The notes under the pieces are model-generated. The model was given only the letters and a program-made list of their open reading frames with translations. It was not told where the DNA came from and searched no databases. A DNA stretch of 35,428 nucleotides from a virus. Positions 28,328 through 35,428 of this stretch are shown piece after piece; positions within the stretch are counted from its first letter, which is position 1, and each line of letters opens with the position of its first letter. The DNA lies in the IMG/VR virus record IMGVR_UViG_3300011114_000437, positions 1-35,428 of that record; one strand, 5' to 3'. The translations under genes were made by a program, and so were the position numbers.

Positions 28328-31300
28328 ATGGGAGTTACATCACAACAAGGTTTTAAGTACAAATTAGTAGCATATCCTGACGATAATTTAGCTAATAGTA
28401 TTATATTAGACCTATTCAAAGATGAGGAAATTAAATTAAGTAATAATATCACAGGTCTTTTTGATTTGGGTTTATTACCTTCTGATTTTACACGCACTAT
28501 TACCCTACCTGGTTCTAAAAAGAACAATAATTTCTTTGAATTTGTTTATGATATATCGGTTGAAGACCCATATACATTTGCAACCAATCAAAAAGTTCCG
28601 TGTTATTTAGATTTTGACGGAATATATTTATCTAACGGCTATATACAATTAAATAAAGTAAATGTTTATCAAAATAAATTTATTGATTCATATGAAGTAA
28701 CAATTTATGGTGGATTAGCAAGTTTTGGTAGAGATTTGAAAACATACTTTCTTAGTGATTTAACTTCATTAACAGAATTTAACCATACCGCATCTTTATC
28801 AAATATAACAAGTAGTTGGGAAGGTAACTTATTTTCAGGCTCAATTGTATATCCTATGGCTGATTATGGTCAAAGATTAAGATATACTCCTACGGATACA
28901 AATAGTGGAATAGATAGTTTAACAGGTGCAATGTGTGTGCAAGATTTCAAACCTGCAATTAGAGTAAAAGAAGTATGGGATGCAATATTTACAGAATTTG
29001 GATACACTTACACTTCTGATTTTTTTAATGAAAGTTGGTGGGATGATGTATATATGATTTGTAATAAAACATTACGTTACCCAATATTTAATTCAGCATC
29101 TAATGGAACTTCATCAGTTGATTTAGAAACATATGGTAATTTTACGTTTGGACCAGTAAGTGGAAGTAATGCTATATCTCAATCAATGAATCCAGGTGGA
29201 ACATATCCTTTAAATTGGTATAATATTACAAGAAATCCATCAGGAATATTAAGTTCTTCTTTAGAATTTGATTTAGATATGAATAGTAATTTAAGGGGTG
29301 AAATAAATCTTAATTTTGAAATAGCACCATCAGGTAGTTTTGTTATTGGTTATGGGTATGGTGTTCCAAAATTTAATTTAATAATACAAGGATATATATC
29401 ATCAGCTTGGACAACTATAAGTACTATACCATTAACTAATATTAATAATAGAATGGCGCAAGTGAATACATATAATTCTGGCTCAACTAAAACAGAACGA
29501 TTTGATTTAGTACAAGAATGGAATCAAGTATGGGATGGTGGTATTTTTATTAATGGTTGTCCAAAAAATACACAATTAAGATTTGCATTACAAGTTGATA
29601 CATTAGATTTTGGTATTGATAATTTTACACTAAGAATGGATCCAGGTGGTCCAAAATCATTTCTATCGGTTAATAAAGTAAATCAAGCGGGAGAAGGATT
29701 AATAATGAATATACCATCTAATATGCCTATTGGTAGTAGTGGTCAAAATAGTGGTCAGACTAATGGTGTATTATTAATTGATTTTATTACTGCAATACAA
29801 AAGAAATTTAATTTAGTAATATATCCAAATAAAGAAAAACTTTGGGATTTTATTGTAGAGCCATTTAATACTTGGTATAAAGATGGTAGTATAAAAGATT
29901 TTAATAGATACATTAATCTAAATGATAAAATAGAAGCAACACCCGCAAATAACTTAGCAGTAAATAAATTAAACTTTGGTGATACCTTAGATACAGATTA
30001 TATATCTCAACAATTTGCTAAAGCAGCAAATAGAGAATATGGTAAATCATATTATGTAGATTTTGAAAATTATTTTTCACAAGGTGAATATACAGTTAAA
30101 TCTAGCTTTGCTAGTTCTCCATTAATTTATTTAGATGGAACTGGTTTAAGTGGAAGCCAAGTAGTTGTAAATTGTCCTACATGTAATAGTGTTACGGCAT
30201 CAAATTGTTATCAAATAAATTATGGTGGAGAAGGACCAGTAAGTTCTTCGGTTGCATATTATACAAATTGTGATGGGTCAGCATCAGCACAATGGATGGG
30301 TGGTACAATTATTAATGCATGGATTTGTTCACGTGTTAACCCAACATTAGATGGTAGTAATATAAGTTGGACATTATTACAACCATGTGTAACAGCATCA
30401 GCAGCAGTAACAAGTTCTATTAATAAAATGTATATACCAACTTTTATTAGTAGTATTACTTACGCACCAACTACTACACTACCACATATATATTTTTACA
30501 ATGGATTATTAGATTCTCAACCTTGGAATATTGAATCACAAAAAACATCAGCTATAGCTGCTACTGAATTTAATTCATTTCCATATTTTGATAATTATAA
30601 TACATTTGTATCAAATTCAGCTCCAACTGAAAATAATTTATCTTTACTTTTTAATAATGAGCAATCTGTATATGGAACAACACCAACTGAAAGTTTATAC
30701 TCAGAATATTGGTCAACATATGTAGATTTACTTTACAATCCGAGAACAAGATTATTTGATTGTAGTGCAATTATTCCCCTAGCAGATTATTTTAAGTTAA
30801 ACCTTAATGATATAGTAGAGTGGAGAGGTAACTATTACCATTTAAGAGCAATCAATGATTACAATTTATCTAATGGTGAATGTAAATTACAATTATTAGG
30901 ACCGGTTATTAGAGATGTAATTGCAAATGTATTACCTGAATTTAGTTGTGATTTTAATTTTGATATTGGAACATATACACCAGCAGAAAGTGCATCATTT
31001 ATAGTAGCACAATGTTTTGGAGCATCACAATTACAGGTATCATTTACATCATCTCTTAGTATGAGTATTGGTGAATCGTTTACATTCCCTGCAGAATACG
31101 CATTAGATGATTGTTGGTATGTATCCTCATCATTTAGTGGAGCATTAGATTTAAGTAATGTAAGTGTATCTCAATCATTTGTAGATTGTAGTGCATGTTC
31201 AGCATCATTACATCCAGAACCACCTCCACCACCTCCAGTATGTGAAGCAACACAATGGAAAATTGATAATAGTGCAAGTGGATTAGGTAGTTTTTATGGT

Positions 31301-31432
31301 GGATTAGATTGTGATGATAATAATGTAGGAGGGTATGTAGATGCATATAATATTGGATTTACAGTTTGTATAAAAGACGGAACATTAACAACTACTGGAT
31401 TTCCAGTAGTAACAGTAGATGCAATTTGTTAA
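28328..31432 (+). CDS. Large tail protein (distal tail / baseplate hub candidate)
   Basis: 1034 residues from ATG 28328, two bases after the GIY-YIG stop; an in-frame ATG at 28298 would overlap that gene and adds nothing conserved. N-terminus: GLFDLGLLPSDFTRTITLPG, VPCYLDFDGIYLSNGYIQLN, YEVTIYGGLASFGRDLKTYF, a pattern shared with large tail proteins of Bacteroidota phages. The middle is strand-rich. Near residues 610-635 is a Cys-rich stretch (VVNCPTCNSVTASNCYQINY). The C-terminus has a Pro run (HPEPPPPPPVC) and a final Gly-rich domain. Second largest protein after no other; clearly a virion part, precise role inferred from size and order before the tape measure. Confidence 0.6.
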   Translation: MGVTSQQGFKYKLVAYPDDNLANSIILDLFKDEEIKLSNNITGLFDLGLLPSDFTRTITLPGSKKNNNFFEFVYDISVEDPYTFATNQKVPCYLDFDGIYLSNGYIQLNKVNVYQNKFIDSYEVTIYGGLASFGRDLKTYFLSDLTSLTEFNHTASLSNITSSWEGNLFSGSIVYPMADYGQRLRYTPTDTNSGIDSLTGAMCVQDFKPAIRVKEVWDAIFTEFGYTYTSDFFNESWWDDVYMICNKTLRYPIFNSASNGTSSVDLETYGNFTFGPVSGSNAISQSMNPGGTYPLNWYNITRNPSGILSSSLEFDLDMNSNLRGEINLNFEIAPSGSFVIGYGYGVPKFNLIIQGYISSAWTTISTIPLTNINNRMAQVNTYNSGSTKTERFDLVQEWNQVWDGGIFINGCPKNTQLRFALQVDTLDFGIDNFTLRMDPGGPKSFLSVNKVNQAGEGLIMNIPSNMPIGSSGQNSGQTNGVLLIDFITAIQKKFNLVIYPNKEKLWDFIVEPFNTWYKDGSIKDFNRYINLNDKIEATPANNLAVNKLNFGDTLDTDYISQQFAKAANREYGKSYYVDFENYFSQGEYTVKSSFASSPLIYLDGTGLSGSQVVVNCPTCNSVTASNCYQINYGGEGPVSSSVAYYTNCDGSASAQWMGGTIINAWICSRVNPTLDGSNISWTLLQPCVTASAAVTSSINKMYIPTFISSITYAPTTTLPHIYFYNGLLDSQPWNIESQKTSAIAATEFNSFPYFDNYNTFVSNSAPTENNLSLLFNNEQSVYGTTPTESLYSEYWSTYVDLLYNPRTRLFDCSAIIPLADYFKLNLNDIVEWRGNYYHLRAINDYNLSNGECKLQLLGPVIRDVIANVLPEFSCDFNFDIGTYTPAESASFIVAQCFGASQLQVSFTSSLSMSIGESFTFPAEYALDDCWYVSSSFSGALDLSNVSVSQSFVDCSACSASLHPEPPPPPPVCEATQWKIDNSASGLGSFYGGLDCDDNNVGGYVDAYNIGFTVCIKDGTLTTTGFPVVTVDAIC

Positions 31433-31443
31433 AGTAAAAAATT

Positions 31444-31719
31444 ATGAGTATATATAAAACGATAACACTAACTGAAAAAGGAGCTAAAGCAGGACCAGCA
31501 TATGATATATATTGGACTGCTGATGGTGTTATTTTTACATTTTTAGAAAGTGTAGTATTAAATAGTGTTGGGGCATCAGTAATTATAACTTTACCTGATA
31601 ATGCAATTGCCGTAAAACTAACAAGTATAGGGGATTGTACAAATTCAGTAACTATTGCTATACCTAATGTAACATTAGGTGATTTTGATATTGATTTTGA
31701 CCAATTAGATTTCAATTAA
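31444..31719 (+). CDS. Small beta-rich tail-associated protein
   Basis: 91 residues: IYKTITLTEKGAKAGPAYDI, YWTADGVIFTFLESVVLNSV, VIITLPDNAIAVKLTSIGDC, ending in Asp/Phe-rich DFDIDFDQLDFN. It looks like a small beta-sandwich. No named family. 11 nt after the large tail gene and directly before a late motif. Confidence 0.5.
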   Translation: MSIYKTITLTEKGAKAGPAYDIYWTADGVIFTFLESVVLNSVGASVIITLPDNAIAVKLTSIGDCTNSVTIAIPNVTLGDFDIDFDQLDFN

Positions 31720-31722
31720 AGG

Positions 31723-31733
31723 GTGTTAAAAAG
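31723..31733 (+). promoter_or_regulatory. Late motif core GTGTTAAAAAG (copy 4)
   Basis: Exact core, 3 nt after the previous stop codon and 8 nt before ATG 31742, heading the tape-measure unit. The bases after the core (CAAAGAT) differ from the full 18-base form. Confidence 0.5.
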
Positions 31734-31741
31734 CAAAGATT

Positions 31742-31891
31742 ATGATAAAAAATATAATTGATTTATTAGCAATGGATGAACATTACAACATTTCAGAGCG
31801 GGTAGAAATTGCTAAAGGTAAATATGAATATATAAATACTTGGAAAAGTGCTTGGATAAAAATTAAAAGACATTTGAAACATGGCAGATAA
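31742..31891 (+). CDS. Small protein immediately before the tape measure
   Basis: 49 residues (MIKNIIDLLAMDEHYNISER onward), helical and basic at the end (KIKRHLKHGR). It overlaps the tape-measure start by 11 nt, so translation is probably coupled. This is the usual location of tail assembly chaperones, but it is much shorter than those and I see no slippery site, so the role is open. Confidence 0.45.
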   Translation: MIKNIIDLLAMDEHYNISERVEIAKGKYEYINTWKSAWIKIKRHLKHGR

Positions 31892-33863
31892 GAAAATAAA
31901 AATAGAAGTTGATTTAGATGCAGAACCATCCATTGCGCAGTTAAAGAAATTAAAATTAGCATTAAAAGAAACTACTGCTGGTAGTGATGATTGGAACAAA
32001 TATAAAAATGCTATCAATGATACTGAGGATGCATTAAAATCTGCCGGTAAAGGTGCAGATAACTTTGCTGAAATCATAGGAACATTACCAGGACCATTAG
32101 GTGACTTAGGTAATAAATTAGGTAGTACAGTTAATACATTAAAAATATTTGGTGGTATTAAATTAGATGCATTAAAAAATTCATTTACAGAATTAGGTAA
32201 GGATATTGGACAAGCAGGTAGTAGTATACTAAAAATTACAGGTATACAAAAACTATATACTATTACAACAGTTGCAATGTCTAAAGCATTACGATTTGTT
32301 GGTATAGAAGCAACTGCTGCATCCTTTGGTGTAAAAGCATTTAGTGCAGCATTGGTTGCAACTGGTATTGGTGCTATTGTAGTTGGATTAGGATTATTAA
32401 TTAGTGCATTTATGAATGCAGGCGATGAGGCAGATGTTACAGCAAATAAGGTAGCAAAATTAAATAAAGAGTTTGATAAATTAAGAACTGATGCTAAATT
32501 AAATGCTAACGAAACAATTGCTAGATTAAACGCAGAAGGTGCAACTCAAGAAACAATTGCCGCAGCTAAAAAGAAAATAATACAAGATGAATTAAATTTA
32601 GCTAGAAATGCATTTGACCAATATCAAACTCAAATGACAGCGGCTGAAATAATGGATGAAAAAGGGAGTGAAGGGTATAAAAAAGCATTAGAGGGAAGGA
32701 AACAGGCAGAAAAAGATATTAAGCAACTAAAATCTGATTTAAGAATAGCAGATTACAATGAGCAAGAAAGATTAAGAAAAGAATCTGAAAAAGAAATTAA
32801 ACCAGCTAAAGAAGACCCAGCGGTTAAAGCAAAAGAAGAAGCACTTAAATTAATTGCTAAAAATGAAAAAGAGGCAGCACTTTCTTTATTAGATGATAGA
32901 GAGCAAGCAAAGAGAAAAATTGTAAATGATTATAATGCACAAATTAAATTGGCAGCTGATAATGGTAAGGAAACATTTATATTAGAGGAAGCTAAATTAA
33001 AAGCATTACGTGAATTAAAAGATAAATACCAAAAAGAGGATGATGAAAAAGCTGAGGAAATAAAAGCCAAAGAAAGAGAAGCAGCATTTGAAACATTACA
33101 AAATCAAATTGATGATTTAACTGCTCAAAACGATTTGATAGATGATGATTTTGCACAAGATTTAGAAAGATTAGAGAATAAGCGTATATTATTAGATGAA
33201 CAAAAAACAATTGAACTTTCAAACTTAAAATTAACAGAAGCAGAAAGAATAAAGATAATTGCTAAATACGCTAAGCAAGAACAAGATATTGATAAATCAG
33301 TTACAGCAACAAAGAAAGCTGAAAAAGAAGCAAAACTACAATTACAATCACAATATGCAGATGCTATTGGAAGATTTGGTTCTATTTTACAACAAGCAGC
33401 AGGTGAAAATAAAAAGTTAGCAATCGCAGGATTATTAATTGAACAAGGAGCAGGTATTGCTAAAATTATTATTAACTCACAAGCAGCAGCATCAAAGGCT
33501 GGATATTTATCACCAAAGGGTATTTTAGAATTAATTTCAGGTGGGTTAGGTGTTGCCGCTGCAGTAATTGCAACTAAAAAAGGTATAGACCAAATCAATA
33601 AAGTAAATATACCAGGTGGTGGAAGTGGTGGTGGAGGTGATAGTAGCGCACAAGCACCATTACCGGCATATAATAGTGGAATGGCAATGAACACACCACA
33701 GATTAATACAACCGGTGGAGCAAATCCAGCAACACAAATCTCTCAAACAATACAAAATGCACAATCAGTTCCTATAAAAGCATATGTAGTAAGTGGTGAA
33801 ATTGCTTCTCAACAACAATTAGATAGAAGGGCTAATAGAGGTGCAACATTCAACTTAGGATAG
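31881..33863 (+). CDS. Tape measure protein (version B, complete)
   Basis: 660 residues. Start MADKKIKIEVDLDAEPSIAQ with helical N-terminus; hydrophobic segment near residues 145-180 (ALVATGIGAIVVGLGLLISA); long Lys/Glu-rich coiled coil (~190-490); second hydrophobic region (~505-570, IAGLLIEQGAGIAKIIINSQ); Gly/Ser/Pro linker (PGGGSGGGG); C-terminal tail KAYVVSGEIASQQQLDRRAN. Coiled coil plus two membrane-like segments is the standard tape measure layout; the length predicts a rather short flexible tail. Related to the truncated copy at 3-953. Confidence 0.8.
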   Translation: MADKKIKIEVDLDAEPSIAQLKKLKLALKETTAGSDDWNKYKNAINDTEDALKSAGKGADNFAEIIGTLPGPLGDLGNKLGSTVNTLKIFGGIKLDALKNSFTELGKDIGQAGSSILKITGIQKLYTITTVAMSKALRFVGIEATAASFGVKAFSAALVATGIGAIVVGLGLLISAFMNAGDEADVTANKVAKLNKEFDKLRTDAKLNANETIARLNAEGATQETIAAAKKKIIQDELNLARNAFDQYQTQMTAAEIMDEKGSEGYKKALEGRKQAEKDIKQLKSDLRIADYNEQERLRKESEKEIKPAKEDPAVKAKEEALKLIAKNEKEAALSLLDDREQAKRKIVNDYNAQIKLAADNGKETFILEEAKLKALRELKDKYQKEDDEKAEEIKAKEREAAFETLQNQIDDLTAQNDLIDDDFAQDLERLENKRILLDEQKTIELSNLKLTEAERIKIIAKYAKQEQDIDKSVTATKKAEKEAKLQLQSQYADAIGRFGSILQQAAGENKKLAIAGLLIEQGAGIAKIIINSQAAASKAGYLSPKGILELISGGLGVAAAVIATKKGIDQINKVNIPGGGSGGGGDSSAQAPLPAYNSGMAMNTPQINTTGGANPATQISQTIQNAQSVPIKAYVVSGEIASQQQLDRRANRGATFNLG

Positions 33864-33880
33864 GAAATTTACAATAACCA

Positions 33881-33895
33881 ATGTTAAAGATATAC
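33881..33895 (+). promoter_or_regulatory. Weak late-motif variant (ATGTTAAAGATATAC)
   Basis: Lies in the 33-nt gap before the protease start at 33897. Matches TGTTAAA and GATA of the late motif but lacks two A bases. The corresponding gap in the other version (954-987) has only TTGTTATTAATA, so the site is not conserved between versions. Confidence 0.25.
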
Positions 33896-33896
33896 T

Positions 33897-34970
33897 ATGG
33901 ATAATCAACAATATGAAACTTACGAATTAATTCTTAAAGATGATGAGGATGAAGTATTTGCTTTATCTCTTGTCAATTCACCAGCAATCCAAAGTAATTT
34001 TGTATACTTTTCTGAGGATGGTATAAAAGAAGTAATTAAATTTGCAACAACAGATGAGGACCAAAGAACAATAGTAGGTCCAATTCTAATTCCTGATATG
34101 AAAATATTAAGAATGAAAGAGGATGGTAAAACTCCTTACTATGTAACATTTAGTAAAGATACAGTCCGCAAGATAGCTCAGAAATATATTAGAGATAATA
34201 ATGCAAACAATATTACATTAGAGCATGAAAAAAATGTAATGGGTGTATCATTAGTAGAAAGTTGGGTATCGGAAAGTTCTAAGTATGATAAGAGTAAAGC
34301 ATATGGTTTGACAATAAAGCCAGGAACGTGGATGGGTGTATTCAAAGTAGATAATGGAGAAGTTTGGAATAGGGTTAAAAGTGGTGAATATAAAGGAATA
34401 AGTTTAGAAGGTCTTTTCTCACACGAATTAATTAAAGCAAGTTTATTAGATTTAGATTTATTTGAAAAAGATATAACTGATTTAAGTGATATAGAAGCTG
34501 AAATAGTATTAAGTAGAATGAGAGCAATAATCAAAAAAGATAATAGATACGGAAGGGGTGAAAGAATTGAAATGGAATCTTATTCTGATTATGGTAGTGG
34601 TGTAAGAGGAAACGCTAAAAGAGGCAGAGAGTTAAACGAAAAAAATGGTAATAAATGTGCAACACAGGTTGGTAAAGTAAGAAGTGCTCAATTAGAAGCA
34701 GGAGAACCAATATCAGTTGAAACGCTAAAGAGAATGTACTCATACCTAAGTAGAGCAGAAGCATACTATGATGAAACAGATATGAATGCTTGCGGGACAA
34801 TTAGCTTCTTACTTTGGGGCGGTAAAGCAGGATTATCATATAGTAGAAATAAATTAAAAGAATTAGGATTGATTGAAGCAGAAGCACAACCATCAATACC
34901 AAACTCAACATATCCTGGCCAAAGAGCAAAAAAGATTATAGCACCAGCATTAATTGCACAAACTAAATAA
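33897..34970 (+). CDS. Putative prohead protease, XkdF/S78-like, with extra C-terminal domain (version B, long form)
   Basis: 357 residues. Residues ~1-222 align with the 988-1758 protein (see that entry for shared blocks; here EH at LEHEKNVMGVSLVESWV and KGISLEGLF). Residues ~223-330 form an added domain: YGSGVRGNAKRGRELNEKNG, KCATQVGKVRSAQLEAGEPI, SVETLKRMYSYLSRAEAYYD, ACGTISFLLWGGKAGLSYSR. This domain is common in phage prohead proteases of this type in my memory; its function is not known to me. The tail QPSI...YPGQ resumes the shared end, so the domain is a clean insertion or loss. Next gene starts 1 nt later. Confidence 0.7.
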   Translation: MDNQQYETYELILKDDEDEVFALSLVNSPAIQSNFVYFSEDGIKEVIKFATTDEDQRTIVGPILIPDMKILRMKEDGKTPYYVTFSKDTVRKIAQKYIRDNNANNITLEHEKNVMGVSLVESWVSESSKYDKSKAYGLTIKPGTWMGVFKVDNGEVWNRVKSGEYKGISLEGLFSHELIKASLLDLDLFEKDITDLSDIEAEIVLSRMRAIIKKDNRYGRGERIEMESYSDYGSGVRGNAKRGRELNEKNGNKCATQVGKVRSAQLEAGEPISVETLKRMYSYLSRAEAYYDETDMNACGTISFLLWGGKAGLSYSRNKLKELGLIEAEAQPSIPNSTYPGQRAKKIIAPALIAQTK

Positions 34971-34971
34971 T

Positions 34972-35388
34972 ATGCTAGGTAATCAAAAAATATTACACAA
35001 ACTTAAAGGATATCGTTTAGCACAATGTCCTACGGCAACGCAGGATATACCAACTAATCTTAAAAATAGGCAGAGGTGTATTGACGAGGCAAATTATGGT
35101 CCTCTTAATCCAAACGAACCTAACGAAGATTATTGGATTGCAAAAGCAAAAGTATTCGGTGGTGAAGATATAGAAAGTGCAAAGAAAGCCCTATGTGGTA
35201 ATTGTTCATTCTTTGTTCAAACTAAAGCAATGTTAGAATGTATTGCAGAAGGTATAGGTGGTGAAATAAAAGATGAGTGGGATACAATTGATGCAGGTAA
35301 TGTAGGATATTGTGAAGCATTTGATTTTAAATGTGCAGCAAATAGAACGTGTGATGCATGGGTGGTTGGAGGTCCTATCGTTGACTAG
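34972..35388 (+). CDS. Cysteine-rich conserved phage protein (version B copy)
   Basis: 138 residues from ATG 34972; an upstream in-frame ATG (34954) lies inside the protease gene and is rejected. Same eight cysteines as the copy at 2131-2547. Differences cluster in the first 30 residues (Q6K, T9H, L14Y, T18Q, K24Q) plus L112V. The stop and everything after it match the other copy base for base to the end of the window. Confidence 0.6.
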   Translation: MLGNQKILHKLKGYRLAQCPTATQDIPTNLKNRQRCIDEANYGPLNPNEPNEDYWIAKAKVFGGEDIESAKKALCGNCSFFVQTKAMLECIAEGIGGEIKDEWDTIDAGNVGYCEAFDFKCAANRTCDAWVVGGPIVD

Positions 35389-35428
35389 TAATTTAATACA
35401 TAATAAATTAGCTCAATACTTTGCAAAA
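35303..35428 (+). repeat. Exact terminal copy of 2462-2587 (126 bp)
   Basis: 126 identical bases in the same orientation, ending at the last base of the window; the base before (35302 G, 2461 T) differs. The match continues upstream as a gapless but diverging alignment to 34972/2131. Offset 32,841. Confidence 0.9.
35354..35428 (+). CDS. 5' fragment of the hypothetical gene seen at 2513-2896
   Basis: Identical to 2513-2587; truncated by the window end. Same start uncertainty as the full copy (ATG 35354 or TTG 35381). Confidence 0.4.
   Translation, partial: MHGWLEVLSLTSNLIHNKLAQYFAK

Noticed and set aside
35303-35428. Direct terminal repeat defining fixed genome ends
   Set aside because: The partner copy is 2.46 kb inside the window, not at base 1, and the flanking homology is diverged, so a graph branch or strain mixture explains it better.
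1-35428. tRNA genes, integrase or attachment sites
   Set aside because: No cloverleaf-like sequence or recombinase motif was seen on either strand; a tRNA scan would be needed to exclude them fully.

Overview
The window is almost certainly a metagenome-type contig of a tailed dsDNA phage (long, non-contractile tail, siphovirus-like) that infects a Bacteroidota host, probably a flavobacterium-like bacterium. The evidence is: AT-rich DNA; starts preceded by A-rich leaders rather than Shine-Dalgarno sites; at least five promoters of Bacteroidota form (TTTG, exactly 20 bp, TAnnTTTR or close to it); and structural proteins (capsid, tail tube, connector, tail proteins) of types I associate with Bacteroidota phages. 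No integrase, repressor, tRNA, polymerase, primase or recognisable endolysin was found. It therefore looks virulent and host-dependent for replication, although genes may be missed by eye.

Topology. The last 126 bases (35303-35428) are identical to 2462-2587, and all of 34972-35428 aligns without gaps to 2131-2587 (offset 32,841). The best reading is a genome of about 32.84 kb with no fixed ends in the assembly (circular or terminally redundant), represented by 2588-35428. Positions 1-2587 would then be a second, diverged version of the same locus. The two versions differ in the tape-measure C-terminus, in an extra domain in the prohead protease, and in the presence of a ferritin-like gene.

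Layout. 1-3608: end of the late operon (tape-measure end, protease, ferritin-like protein, Cys-rich protein, small proteins, membrane-anchored coiled coil). 3695-3762: two back-to-back hairpin terminators. 3896-4252: leftward HNH endonuclease with a promoter that makes it nearly leaderless. 4351-8588: early/middle genes read rightward (a short transcript closed by a strong terminator, DUF1376-like replication protein, three HNH endonucleases, small unknowns, a sigma-factor-like protein, three tiny ORFs). 8661-11890: terminase small subunit, GIY-YIG endonuclease, terminase large subunit, zinc-ribbon protein, and a tail-assembly-type gene split by a T9 frameshift. 11944-17550: receptor-interaction block with two collagen-like fibres, one ending in an S74 self-cleaving chaperone. 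17581-20459: two-gene methyltransferase/sugar cassette (beta-propeller fused to FkbM; TPR fused to FkbM-like). 20517-35388: scaffold, major capsid, tail tube, portal, connector, neck and tail proteins, tape measure, protease, interrupted by a leftward HNH and a rightward GIY-YIG gene.

Control. Two kinds of signal are visible. Host-type promoters sit in front of the early operon, the portal block and three of the homing-endonuclease genes. A separate motif with core GTGTTAAAAAG occurs only in the late half, four times exactly plus weaker variants, at the heads of structural units. It is a candidate target for the phage sigma-like protein or another late regulator. Seven homing-type endonucleases in 33 kb is a heavy load.
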